NCBI RefSeq assembly: GCF_001428825.1
Contig: NZ_LMIT01000016.1
Coordinates: 1 to 49,552, forward strand
Direction of reading: 5' to 3'
DNA length: 49,552 nucleotides
DNA from: Nocardioides sp. Root240
Lineage (GTDB): Bacteria > Actinomycetota > Actinomycetes > Propionibacteriales > Nocardioidaceae
The notes beneath the pieces were generated by a model. That model was given only the letters and a program-made list of their open reading frames with translations, was not told where the DNA came from and ran no database searches. Made by a program: the position numbers and the translations under genes. This document shows, one piece after another, positions 36,176-43,461 of the stretch (position 1 is its first letter; each line of letters starts with the position of its first letter).

Positions 36176-36190
36176 CAGACTCGCCGGATG
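36176..36190 (+). promoter_or_regulatory. Possible leaderless -10 for the GNAT gene
   Basis: CAGACT (36176-36181) is followed by 6 bases and the ATG at 36188. No Shine-Dalgarno sequence is present. Confidence 0.4.
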
Positions 36191-37111
36191 TCGTCCCCTG
36201 AGCTGCCCCACGGCCTGACAACCCGGCCGCTGGTGATCGGCGACTCCGCCGAGGTGACGGCGGTGATCGTCGAGCAGGAGCTCCACGACATCGGCAGCGC
36301 CGAGATCGAGGAGGGCGACCTGCTCGGGGAGTGGCAGCGGCCGTCGTACGACCTGACGGCGAGCACCGTCGCGGTCCTCGACGGCGAGCGGATCGTGGCC
36401 TACGCCGAGCACCTGGGTGGTGAGCGGTACGACGCGGCCGTGCTGCCGTCGTACCGGGGGCGCGGGATCGGGACCTGGCTCGCCCACTGGGTGCAGTCCG
36501 TCGCCCGCTCGTCCGGCGCCGCGATCGTCGGGATGCCGGTGCCCGAGGGATCGGCCGGCGACCGCCTCCTCACCGCCCTCGGGTACGGCGTCCGGTGGAC
36601 CAGCTGGGTCCTCCGCCTGCCGCCCGGGGCCACCATCGAGACCCGCCCGCTGCCCGACGGCTACGCCCTGCGCGAGGCCACCGAGGCCGACCGCGAACAG
36701 GTCTGGACCGTCGCCGAGGACGCCTTCCTCGAGTGGTCGGCCCGGGAGCGCGAGTCGATCGGCGACTTCGCCGCCCGCGTCTGGGAGCGCCCCGGCTTCG
36801 AGCCCTGGAACCTCCAGGTCGTCACCGCCCCCGACGGCTCGGTCGCCGGCGTCGCGAACGTCTGGAACACCGCCGCCGACGCCGCCGGCGACGTGGACAC
36901 CTACGTCTCCAAGCTCGCGGTCGCCCCCGCACACCGCGACCGCGGCCTCGCCCAGGCGCTGCTCGTCGCGTCCTTCGCGGCCGGCCGGTCGCGGGGAGCC
37001 ACGTCGTCGAGCCTGTCGACGGACTCGCGCACGGGCGCGCTGTCGCTCTACGAGAAGGTCGGGATGGGGCCCGCGTCGGTGTGGGTCCACCGGGCGATCA
37101 CCCTGACCTGA
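36188..37111 (+). CDS. GNAT-family N-acetyltransferase with two GNAT domains
   Basis: A 307-residue protein with two tandem GNAT folds, a layout shared with mycothiol synthase (MshD). The first half has an acetyl-CoA loop in VLPSYRGRGIGTWLAHWV (about 85-102), and the second in KLAVAPAHRDRGLAQALLVA (about 242-261). Overall similarity to MshD is not strong by eye and no mycothiol genes adjoin, so the substrate is left open. CAGACT lies 6 bases before the ATG. Confidence 0.8.
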   Translation: MSSPELPHGLTTRPLVIGDSAEVTAVIVEQELHDIGSAEIEEGDLLGEWQRPSYDLTASTVAVLDGERIVAYAEHLGGERYDAAVLPSYRGRGIGTWLAHWVQSVARSSGAAIVGMPVPEGSAGDRLLTALGYGVRWTSWVLRLPPGATIETRPLPDGYALREATEADREQVWTVAEDAFLEWSARERESIGDFAARVWERPGFEPWNLQVVTAPDGSVAGVANVWNTAADAAGDVDTYVSKLAVAPAHRDRGLAQALLVASFAAGRSRGATSSSLSTDSRTGALSLYEKVGMGPASVWVHRAITLT

Positions 37112-37208
37112 ACCCGATCCGGGTCAGCCCCAACCGAACCGTCCCCTCGCGCGTCCTTCTCTCCGCAGGCAGCCACCACGGCGCCTCGCCACCAGAGAGG
37201 ATCAGCCC

Positions 37209-38765
37209 ATGCCCGTCATCGCACCTCGGGGGTCGAAGGACGACGAGTTCGTCGAGCTCGTGCACGCCGCATGGCCCGCGCTGTACCGGACGGCGGTCCT
37301 GCTGGTCCGCGACCACGCTCTCGCCGAGGACCTGGTCCAGTCGGCGCTCGCGAAGACCTACAGCCACTGGCACCGGATCCGCGACACGGGCGCCGCGCAG
37401 GCCTACGCGCGGCGGGCGCTGGTGAACACGACGACCAGCACCTTCCGGCGCAAGTCCTACCGGTCGGAGCGGCCGACGGCCGAGCTGCCGGAGAAGGTCG
37501 GCGTACCGGCGGGCGACCCGGCCGAGCGGCTGGACGTGCGGGCCGCGCTGGCGGAGCTCGCGCCGCGGCAGCGGGCGGTCGTGGTGCTGCGGTTCTACGA
37601 CGACCTGTCGGTGCAGGACACGGCCGACCTGCTCGGCATCTCGACCGGCACGGTCAAGAGCCAGACGTCCGCCGCCCTCGACCGGCTGCGCGTGCTCCTC
37701 GACGTCGAGGTCGACGTACCGCGCCCGGACGCCGTCGGCATCGCCCGTCAGGGCCGGGAGCTGCGGACCCGCCGACGCGTCGGCGCCGCCGTGCTGGCCG
37801 CGATCCTCGTCGGTGCCGTGGGCGTCGGCAGCGTCCTGGTCGGCAATGCGCTCGACGGGTCGTCGCGGGGCGCACCGCCGGTGACCGGGCAGGAGGACTC
37901 CGCGCAGACGTACGACGCCTGGGCGGCCTGGTCAGTCAACGGCGAGGTGACCATCGGCGAGAACGAGGTGGACCTGCCCGGCGAGGGCGCCTACCACCTC
38001 GCGCAGACCTCGGAGGGCGTCGTCGCGCAGTACCTCACCGACGACGGGACCGCCTTCGCGCTCGTCACCCCCGACGGCGGTACGACGCCGCTCGGCATCC
38101 CCGGCGCGACGCCGACCGTCGACGGCGACCCCTCCGCACCGCACGTCGCGTGGGTGGTCACCGGCGACGACGAGGTCACGCTGCACGTGTGGGACGTGGC
38201 GTCCGACGAGGAGCTGGCCCGGGTCGTCGTACCGTCGCCGGGGACGAGGCCGATCGACGGCCGTCAGGTCATCCAGCCCGTCGATCTCGACGGGGACGCC
38301 GCCTTCCTCGGCACGATGGAGGGCGAGGGGCGCCGGGTGGACTGGCACACCGGCGCGATCAGCAACCTGCCCCTGCTGCCGGCGTCGGTGCGCGACGACG
38401 TGGCCGCGGCCCGCGACGGCGACCACTGGGTGGTCATGGACGCGACCACCGGCACGGTCCTGCGTCGCATCGATGGCGACAGCCTGTCGGCAACCGTCTC
38501 GCCGGACGGGGACTGGCTGATCCTGGTGGCCGCCGACGTGAACGAGGTGTCCGTCGAGCCGGTCGCCGGCGGGAAGCGGGTCCGCCTCGAGGGCATCGGA
38601 CCGGAGGCGACGTGGTCGCGGGACGGCTCGGTCGTCGGCCAGGTCGGCGCGACCCCGGAGGTGCTCCGGTGCTCCACCGCGGGCGACTGCGAGAGGCGAA
38701 GCGTGCCGGGCGACCCGGACGAGTTCGTGTCGGTGCTGGTGGCCGACTACCTCAACGTCGGTTGA
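37209..38765 (+). CDS. SigE-family ECF sigma factor fused to a membrane anchor and outer domain
   Basis: A 518-residue fusion. Residues about 10-75 are sigma region 2 (FVELVHAAWPALYRTAVLL, AEDLVQSALAKTYSHW), about 105-165 region 4 (LAPRQRAVVVLRFYDDLSVQDTADLLGISTGTVKSQTS), matching the actinobacterial SigE family (TIGR02983). After RRRVG, one transmembrane helix (about 189-212) leads to a 300-residue outer domain with propeller-like repeats (HLAQTSEGVVAQYLTDDG, ADVNEVSVEPVAGGKRV). In relatives, the sigma factor and a membrane protein of this kind are usually separate adjacent genes. The fusion would tether the sigma factor to the membrane. A GAGAGGA box precedes the ATG. Confidence 0.87.
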   Translation: MPVIAPRGSKDDEFVELVHAAWPALYRTAVLLVRDHALAEDLVQSALAKTYSHWHRIRDTGAAQAYARRALVNTTTSTFRRKSYRSERPTAELPEKVGVPAGDPAERLDVRAALAELAPRQRAVVVLRFYDDLSVQDTADLLGISTGTVKSQTSAALDRLRVLLDVEVDVPRPDAVGIARQGRELRTRRRVGAAVLAAILVGAVGVGSVLVGNALDGSSRGAPPVTGQEDSAQTYDAWAAWSVNGEVTIGENEVDLPGEGAYHLAQTSEGVVAQYLTDDGTAFALVTPDGGTTPLGIPGATPTVDGDPSAPHVAWVVTGDDEVTLHVWDVASDEELARVVVPSPGTRPIDGRQVIQPVDLDGDAAFLGTMEGEGRRVDWHTGAISNLPLLPASVRDDVAAARDGDHWVVMDATTGTVLRRIDGDSLSATVSPDGDWLILVAADVNEVSVEPVAGGKRVRLEGIGPEATWSRDGSVVGQVGATPEVLRCSTAGDCERRSVPGDPDEFVSVLVADYLNVG

Positions 38766-38787
38766 GGTCCGTGCCGCACACACGTGA

Positions 38788-38828
38788 AGGGCCCGTGGGC
38801 CGGGGGATCGCCCCGGCCCACGGGCCCT
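38788..38828. terminator. Bidirectional terminator, 18-bp perfect stem
   Basis: AGGGCCCGTGGGCCGGGG (38788-38805) pairs perfectly with 38811-38828 around a 5-base loop. It lies between the converging sigma factor and PadR genes. No long T-run follows on either side. Confidence 0.8.
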
Positions 38829-38851
38829 CGTCGTACGCCGTCTCCGGAGGA

Positions 38852-39619
38852 TCAGGCGTCGTCCTCGTCCGCGGACGTCTGCGCCGGGTCGGCGTCCGGT
38901 CCGTCGGCGAGGATGCCGTACAGGCTGCGACGAGCCTCGACGAGCACGTCGACCGCGGCGCGGCGCTGTCCGTCGGAGCCGGCGGTCACGATCTGCCAGA
39001 CAGCACCCATGACCTGGCCGATCTCGGCCTTCAGGTCCGCGTTGCCGCCGGCGGCCGGGCTGCCGTCGCCGGCCTCCGCGTCCTTGCGCCGGTCGAAGGG
39101 CACCCAGACGGCGGCGAGCTCGTCGGCGTGCTCGGCACACCAGGCCGAGCCCTTGGCCGTGAGCCGCATGCCGCGGCGCCCGCCCTCGTCGTTCTCGACG
39201 AGCTCCTCGTCGAGGAGCTGCTGGACGGTCGGGTAGACCGAGCCGGGACTCGGCTTCCACACGCCGCCGCTGCGCTCGGTGATCTGCTGGATCACCTGGT
39301 AGCCGTTGGGGGACTCCTCGCGCTCGTTGGCGGCGCGGAGGATGTCGAGGATGGCCGAGCGGACGTCGCCGCGGCGTACCCGCGGGCCACGGCCCGGCTC
39401 GGGACGGCCCTGGCCGAAGAGCCCGACCAGCCACGGCGGCGGACCGCCGTGACCTCCGTGCCCGCCGAAGCCGTGGCGCCCGCCGCGACCGGGCTCGCCC
39501 CAGGCGCCCCAGGCGCCGGGACCGAAGTCACCGCGCTGGCGTCGCTGGAACCCGCGCGGCTCCGGGTTGCCCCAGGGGCCGCAGTCGTCCTGTCCGAAAT
39601 TCATGTTGTGGCGTCCCAT
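38852..39619 (-). CDS. PadR-family transcriptional regulator
   Basis: A 255-residue regulator. The first 80 residues are low-complexity, rich in Gly, Arg, Trp and Phe (GPGAWGAWGEPGRGG, GFGGHGGHGG). The PadR winged helix follows at about 81-155 (DVRSAILDILRAANEREESPNGYQVIQQITERSGGVWKPSPGSVYPTVQQLLDEELV), then a dimerising helix and an acidic tail. AAGGAGG precedes the ATG at 6 bases. The promoter region contains CGATATATCG and related dyads that are likely its own operator. No target gene beside itself is evident. Confidence 0.9.
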   Translation of the reverse strand: MGRHNMNFGQDDCGPWGNPEPRGFQRRQRGDFGPGAWGAWGEPGRGGRHGFGGHGGHGGPPPWLVGLFGQGRPEPGRGPRVRRGDVRSAILDILRAANEREESPNGYQVIQQITERSGGVWKPSPGSVYPTVQQLLDEELVENDEGGRRGMRLTAKGSAWCAEHADELAAVWVPFDRRKDAEAGDGSPAAGGNADLKAEIGQVMGAVWQIVTAGSDGQRRAAVDVLVEARRSLYGILADGPDADPAQTSADEDDA

Positions 39620-39670
39620 GAGGGACCTCCTTCGTTCGTGGTGGGCCTGTGGGCCCGTCGTGAGTTCGGG

Positions 39671-39710
39671 ATATCGCGGGAACAGTTCGTGTTGGTATCG
39701 CGATATATCG
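39671..39710 (-). promoter_or_regulatory. Putative PadR operator region
   Basis: ATATCGCG (39671-39678), ATCGCGAT (39697-39704) and the palindrome CGATATATCG (39701-39710) cluster 50-90 bases upstream of the padR ATG. AT-rich dyads stand out in this GC-rich DNA and fit PadR autoregulation. Confidence 0.5.
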
Positions 39711-39742
39711 GAAGCGTACGCGTAAGGATCGGCGAAGACAAG

Positions 39743-39858
39743 AGAGTTTCACCGGCCGGCCGGTGTTTCTCCCGTGCTTGGACGACGAAACTCACGCTTG
39801 GACGAGGGAAACTTCGTCGTCCAAGCGTGAGTTTCACCGGCCGGCCGGTGAAACTCAC
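39743..39858. repeat. Palindromic dispersed repeat, copies 2 and 3
   Basis: A perfect 32-bp palindrome identical to that at 32-63 occupies 39827-39858. A diverged copy (GAGAGTTTCACCGGCC... ) occupies 39743-39770. Between them are two inverted copies of the 18-mer CGTCCAAGCGTGAGTTTC (39787-39804 and 39818-39835) and a further GCTTGGACG (39777-39785). The unit abuts the M3 peptidase stop codon at 39860. Confidence 0.88.
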
Positions 39859-39859
39859 G

Positions 39860-41809
39860 TCAGCGCGCCAGCCAAGCGGCGTACGCGTCGAACGCGAACG
39901 GCCGGCCGAGGAAGTCGGCGACCAGGTCGGCAGCATCCGCCTCGCCGCCGCGGGCGAGGACGGCGTCGCGGTAGCGGTGGGCCATGTCGATGGCGGCGGC
40001 GGCGAACAGGTCGCCTGTGCCGTCGGGGTCGAAGGCGCTGAACATGTCCTTCGCGATCACGAGCGACCACATGTAGGTGTAGTAGGCCGAGCTGTAGCCG
40101 CCGAGGTGGCCGAAGCTGGCGAACATGTGGGTGCCGGGGAGGTAGGGCAGGGCGGCGTAGCGGCCCTGGAGCTCGATCATCCGCTCGGTCAGGTCGGGGA
40201 CCTGGGCCAAGCCGCGGTCGGCGTGGAACCAGTACGACATGGCGGCGTAGAACATCTGGGTCCGTGCGTAGATGCCCTTGCCGTAGTCGTCGGCGGCACG
40301 CATCGCGGCGACCAGGTCGGCCGGGATCGGCTCGCCGGACTCGTCGCTGGCGAAGGAGCGCAGCACGTCGGCGTGCCACGCCCACTCCTCGAGCATCTGG
40401 CTCGGCGCCTCGACGAAGTCCCACTCGGTGGCGACGCCCGCGAAGCGGAACCAGTCGCCGTGGCCGGCGAGGACGTGGTGGAGCAGGTGGCCGAACTCGT
40501 GGAAGAGGGTGACGACGTGGTCGTGCTCCATCAGGCCGCGGGAGAAGTTGCAGACCAGCACGCCCTCGGGGAGCTGCTCGCCGGCGACACCGTCGGTGAG
40601 CGTGAACTGGGCGGCGTGCTTGTACTTGCCCTCGCGCGGGTGCAGGTCGAGGTAGATCCGGCCGATCCTCCCGCCGGCCCGCACCACCTCATAGGCGGTG
40701 ACGTCCTCGTGCCACACGGGGACGTCGACGGGCTCGTAGGACAGGTCGAAGAGCCGGCCGGTCACCTCGAGCAACCCCTGGCGCACCTTGCCGAAGTCGA
40801 AGAAGGTGCGCACCCGCTGGGAGTCGACGTCGTACCGCTCGGAGCGGACCAGCTCGGCGTAGTACTGGTAGTCGTAGCCGGGCACCTCGGTCGCGGACGG
40901 GAAGTCGCGGCGGTAGCGCTCCAGCAGCTGCCCGAGGTCGCGCTGCATCGGCTCCTCGGCGGCCTCGGTGATCCGGTCGATGAACGCCGGGATCGCGGGG
41001 CCCTCGCCGATCATCTTCACGTCGGCGTCGTACGACGGCCAGTCGGCGTACCCGACGGTGGTGGCCAGCTCGTGGCGCAGGTCGAACAGCTCGGTCAGCA
41101 GCTCCTCGGTGGCCGGCCAGCCGCGCTCGAGGAAGGCGATCGTGATGTCGCGACGCACGTCCTGGTCGTGCGCGAACATCCGCACCGGCACGGAGTCGGG
41201 GTAGTCCGTGGTCACGGTGACCAGGCCGTCGTCGTCGGCGGGGTGCGCCTCGAGCCAGTCGGCCGGCATGCCGGCGAGCTGCTCGGGCCGGACCCGGATG
41301 GTGCGGACGTCGTCGCGGGTGACCCGGCTGAACTCCTGGTCGAGCTCGGTGATCCGTTCCCGCACGGCGGCGATCCGCTCGCGGGTGGCCTCGTCCTTGT
41401 CGACACCGGAACGGCGGAAGTCGGCCCGCACCTTCTCCAGCAGCCGTACGGCGAGCGGGTCGCCGGCCACCGCGCCCGGGTCGATGGCGGCGAACACGTC
41501 GTACAGCTCGCGGTCCAGGCTCCACTGGGTCCCCAGCCGCGAGGCCTCCTGCTCGGCCGCGTCGGCGAGCTCGCGGGCCCGCTCGTCGGGGTGCACGTTG
41601 CCGAGCAGCGAGCCGAACGCCGCGACATTGCCGAGGTGGCTGCCGGCCCGGTCCCACTGGCGCAGCACGTCGATCGGGTCCGACGGCGTCGTGCTCCGCA
41701 GCCCGTCGACGAGCTCGGTCGCCCGGGCGAGCTCGGCCGACGAGCGGTCGCGGATCCAGTCGGGCCAGGCGTCGGGCGCGGTCGGCAGCACCAGGGGATC
41801 GAGCGTCAT
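39860..41809 (-). CDS. M3-family zinc oligopeptidase
   Basis: A 649-residue cytosolic metallopeptidase of the thimet oligopeptidase/oligopeptidase A type. The zinc motif HEFGHLLHH begins near residue 436 and the third ligand is in the EAPSQMLEEWAW segment about 25 residues later; LTDGVAGEQLPEGVLVCNF upstream matches the family's substrate-strand region. It trims peptides of about 5-20 residues. On the minus strand TAGGCT lies 6 bases before the ATG, so the mRNA is probably leaderless. The stop codon is one base from a palindromic repeat. Confidence 0.94.
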   Translation of the reverse strand: MTLDPLVLPTAPDAWPDWIRDRSSAELARATELVDGLRSTTPSDPIDVLRQWDRAGSHLGNVAAFGSLLGNVHPDERARELADAAEQEASRLGTQWSLDRELYDVFAAIDPGAVAGDPLAVRLLEKVRADFRRSGVDKDEATRERIAAVRERITELDQEFSRVTRDDVRTIRVRPEQLAGMPADWLEAHPADDDGLVTVTTDYPDSVPVRMFAHDQDVRRDITIAFLERGWPATEELLTELFDLRHELATTVGYADWPSYDADVKMIGEGPAIPAFIDRITEAAEEPMQRDLGQLLERYRRDFPSATEVPGYDYQYYAELVRSERYDVDSQRVRTFFDFGKVRQGLLEVTGRLFDLSYEPVDVPVWHEDVTAYEVVRAGGRIGRIYLDLHPREGKYKHAAQFTLTDGVAGEQLPEGVLVCNFSRGLMEHDHVVTLFHEFGHLLHHVLAGHGDWFRFAGVATEWDFVEAPSQMLEEWAWHADVLRSFASDESGEPIPADLVAAMRAADDYGKGIYARTQMFYAAMSYWFHADRGLAQVPDLTERMIELQGRYAALPYLPGTHMFASFGHLGGYSSAYYTYMWSLVIAKDMFSAFDPDGTGDLFAAAAIDMAHRYRDAVLARGGEADAADLVADFLGRPFAFDAYAAWLAR

Positions 41810-41821
41810 GCACAGAGCCTA
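41807..41821 (-). promoter_or_regulatory. Leaderless -10 element for the M3 peptidase
   Basis: On the minus strand TAGGCT (41816-41821) is followed by 6 bases and the ATG (41807-41809). No Shine-Dalgarno sequence is present. Confidence 0.5.
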
Positions 41822-41907
41822 GGAGACCCACGAACGGCCGATCCGGGAGGAGCCGTGGAACGAGGGGCGGACCTGTGGAGGAACCGGGTGCTGCGTGTGG
41901 GTCTCGC

Positions 41908-41940
41908 GTGGAGATCGCGTGGATCGCACCTCGACAGAGT
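41908..41940 (+). promoter_or_regulatory. Shared activator box and -10 upstream of the TasA-like gene
   Basis: The box GTGGAGATCGCGTGGA (41908-41923) is followed by 11 bases and CAGAGT (41935-41940), a -10-like hexamer. The box is 14/16 identical to the one at 43380-43395, which also lies 11 bases before a -10 hexamer. Its GTGGA halves repeat 11 bp apart, as expected for an OmpR-type regulator. A further GTGGAG lies at 41875-41880, 33 bp upstream. Confidence 0.65.
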
Positions 41941-41998
41941 GGGGGCATCGAGAAAGCCGCTCACCACCGAGCCACCGACATTCCCAGGAGAGACCGCA

Positions 41999-42529
41999 AT
42001 GCGCATGTCCCGCAAGATCCTCGTCCCCCTCGCCACGCTGTCCGCCGCCGCGGCGGTCGCCGTCGGTTCGGGTGCGACCTTCACCTCGACGTCGGGCAAC
42101 ACGATCAGCGCCGCCACGTCCGGCACGCTGACCCAGCTCAACTCGAAGGACGGCGGCGCGATCTTCGACCTGACCAACATGAAGCCGGGCGACACCCTCA
42201 ACGGAGCGCTCAACCTGACCAACACCGGCAGCCTGCCCGCGACCTTCAGCCTCACCGAGACCGGGTCCACCAACGGCTTCACCGCGGACAACCTCAGCCT
42301 GGCGATCACCAACACGACCACCGGCGCGACCGTCTACAGCGGCACCTTCGGTGGTCTGGTCGACGGCACCAAGACCGACCTCGGCGTGATCCAGCCGGGC
42401 GTCCTCAACAACTTCAAGTTCACCGTGAAGCTCGCCCAGACGGCCCCCAACGCCGACCAGGGCAAGTCCGCCACGGCGACGTACACGTGGGACTCGGTGC
42501 AGCTCAACGGCACCACGACCAACCAGTGA
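41999..42529 (+). CDS. TasA/camelysin-like secreted protein
   Basis: A 176-residue exported protein. A charged N-terminus and hydrophobic core (ILVPLATLSAAAAVAVGSG) are followed by ATFTSTSGNTISAATSGTLTQLN, the pattern that follows SipW-type signal peptides in TasA and camelysin. The mature part has the family's DLTNMKPGDTLNGALNLTNTGSLPATFSLT and a beta-rich, Thr/Asn-rich remainder ending in ATYTWDSVQLNGT. No metalloprotease motif is visible, so a structural or fibre-forming role is more likely than catalysis. AGGAG lies 8 bases before the ATG. The signal peptidase gene follows 93 bases later across a hairpin. Confidence 0.82.
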   Translation: MRMSRKILVPLATLSAAAAVAVGSGATFTSTSGNTISAATSGTLTQLNSKDGGAIFDLTNMKPGDTLNGALNLTNTGSLPATFSLTETGSTNGFTADNLSLAITNTTTGATVYSGTFGGLVDGTKTDLGVIQPGVLNNFKFTVKLAQTAPNADQGKSATATYTWDSVQLNGTTTNQ

Positions 42530-42531
42530 CC

Positions 42532-42571
42532 CCGGGCCGGGCCGGCGTTCCCCCCGGTTCGGCCGGCCCGG
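42532..42571 (+). terminator. Hairpin between the TasA-like and signal peptidase genes
   Basis: CCGGGCCGG (42532-42540) pairs perfectly with 42563-42571. No T-run follows. It may reduce read-through, giving more of the structural protein than of the peptidase, or protect the mRNA 3' end. Confidence 0.5.
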
Positions 42572-42622
42572 CACGGACCTCTTCCCCGACCACCCGCCCA
42601 GCAGCCTCCTGAGGAGAGCCCC

Positions 42623-43207
42623 ATGGCCGCCCACCGTCGCCCGTCGACCGTACGTCGCGTCCTCGGCCGCACCGTCCGCGCCAGCGGCACGATCGGCCTG
42701 GCCGTGGTGACCCTCGCCGCGCTGGCCTACCTGATGCCGACGCTGATGGGCTACGACCGCTACGTCATCACCGGCGGCTCGATGACCGGCACCCACGACA
42801 AGGGATCGGTCGTCTTCGAGAAGCCGGTCGCCGCGGACGACCTCGGGGTCGGCGACGTGATCACCTACCAGCCGCCGCCGGCGTCCGGCGTCACCACGCT
42901 CGTCACCCACCGGATCATCGCGATCGGTCACGACGAGCAGGGCCACCAGGTGCTGCGCACCCAGGGCGACGCCAACCCCGACCCCGACCCGTGGAAGTTC
43001 TCGCTCACCTCGAGCGAGCAGCCCGTCGTCGACTTCTCCGTCCCGTACGTCGGCTACGTGCTGATCGCGCTCGCAGACCGCGACACGCGGATGCTCGTGA
43101 TCGGCGTACCGGCCGCACTGGTGGCGCTGCTGAGCCTCGGCCAGCTGGTCGCCGCCCTCCGTTCGCGCCCTGACCCGCACTTGGGGGGTCGGGTCAGGGC
43201 CGCGTGA
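42623..43207 (+). CDS. Signal peptidase I, SipW/ER type (Ser/His)
   Basis: A 194-residue membrane protease. An N-terminal helix (about 24-42) precedes the nucleophile Ser53 in ITGGSMTG; the general base position is His96 in LVTHRIIAIG, where ordinary bacterial signal peptidases have Lys; Asp116 is in GDANPDPD. A second helix lies near the C-terminus (about 157-178). The Ser-His form is that of Bacillus SipW and archaeal/ER enzymes, and SipW processes TasA. It sits between the two genes whose products share a SipW-like N-terminus, making it their likely processing enzyme. GAGGAG-like sequence (CTGAGGAGAG) precedes the ATG. The gene's 3' end encodes a perfect 11-bp stem (43167-43200). Confidence 0.9.
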   Translation: MAAHRRPSTVRRVLGRTVRASGTIGLAVVTLAALAYLMPTLMGYDRYVITGGSMTGTHDKGSVVFEKPVAADDLGVGDVITYQPPPASGVTTLVTHRIIAIGHDEQGHQVLRTQGDANPDPDPWKFSLTSSEQPVVDFSVPYVGYVLIALADRDTRMLVIGVPAALVALLSLGQLVAALRSRPDPHLGGRVRAA

Positions 43208-43209
43208 TC

Positions 43210-43250
43210 CCTCGGCCTGCCGGATCCCCCAATGGTCCGGCAGGTCGAGG
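43210..43250 (+). terminator. Hairpin after the signal peptidase gene
   Basis: CCTCGGCCTGCCGGA (43210-43224) pairs with 43236-43250 apart from one G-T-type position, around an 11-base loop. Confidence 0.65.
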
Positions 43251-43269
43251 CCTCACCCCACCGGGGACA

Positions 43270-43313
43270 GCCGGGTCCGCGCCCGTGGGGGGCGTGGGCC
43301 CGGCGCTCCTTTT
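43270..43313 (+). terminator. Intrinsic terminator separating the TasA/Sip unit from the Ig-repeat unit
   Basis: GCCGGGTCCGCGCC (43270-43283) pairs with 43291-43304 with one wobble and one mismatch; CTCCTTTT follows (43306-43313). Confidence 0.65.
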
Positions 43314-43357
43314 CCCGGGCTCTCCATCGGTGGTCCCGCGCCCTCGTTCCCTCATCT

Positions 43358-43412
43358 GTGGAGCTCCCGTGACCTGCACGTGGAGCTCCCGTGGAGTGCT
43401 CCTCCCTAGCGT
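43358..43412 (+). promoter_or_regulatory. Two activator boxes and -10 upstream of the Ig-repeat gene
   Basis: GTGGAGCTCCCGTGGA (43380-43395) lies 11 bases before TAGCGT (43407-43412). A second copy (43358-43373, first 14 bases identical) lies exactly 22 bp upstream, two helical turns. The proximal box would overlap the -35 position, typical of class II activation by OmpR-family regulators. See 41908-41940 for the partner promoter. Confidence 0.7.
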
Positions 43413-43461
43413 TGGACTCACCGCTTCCACCCACCACGACCCGTCTCCGGAGGACCGCGTC

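Noticed and set aside
39743..39858. CRISPR-like array
   Set aside because: Units are inverted, unequally spaced and share sequence between them; there are no unique spacers of constant length and no cas genes.
41999..42529. Active camelysin metalloprotease
   Set aside because: No HExxH or comparable zinc site is visible; the TasA-like structural reading fits better.
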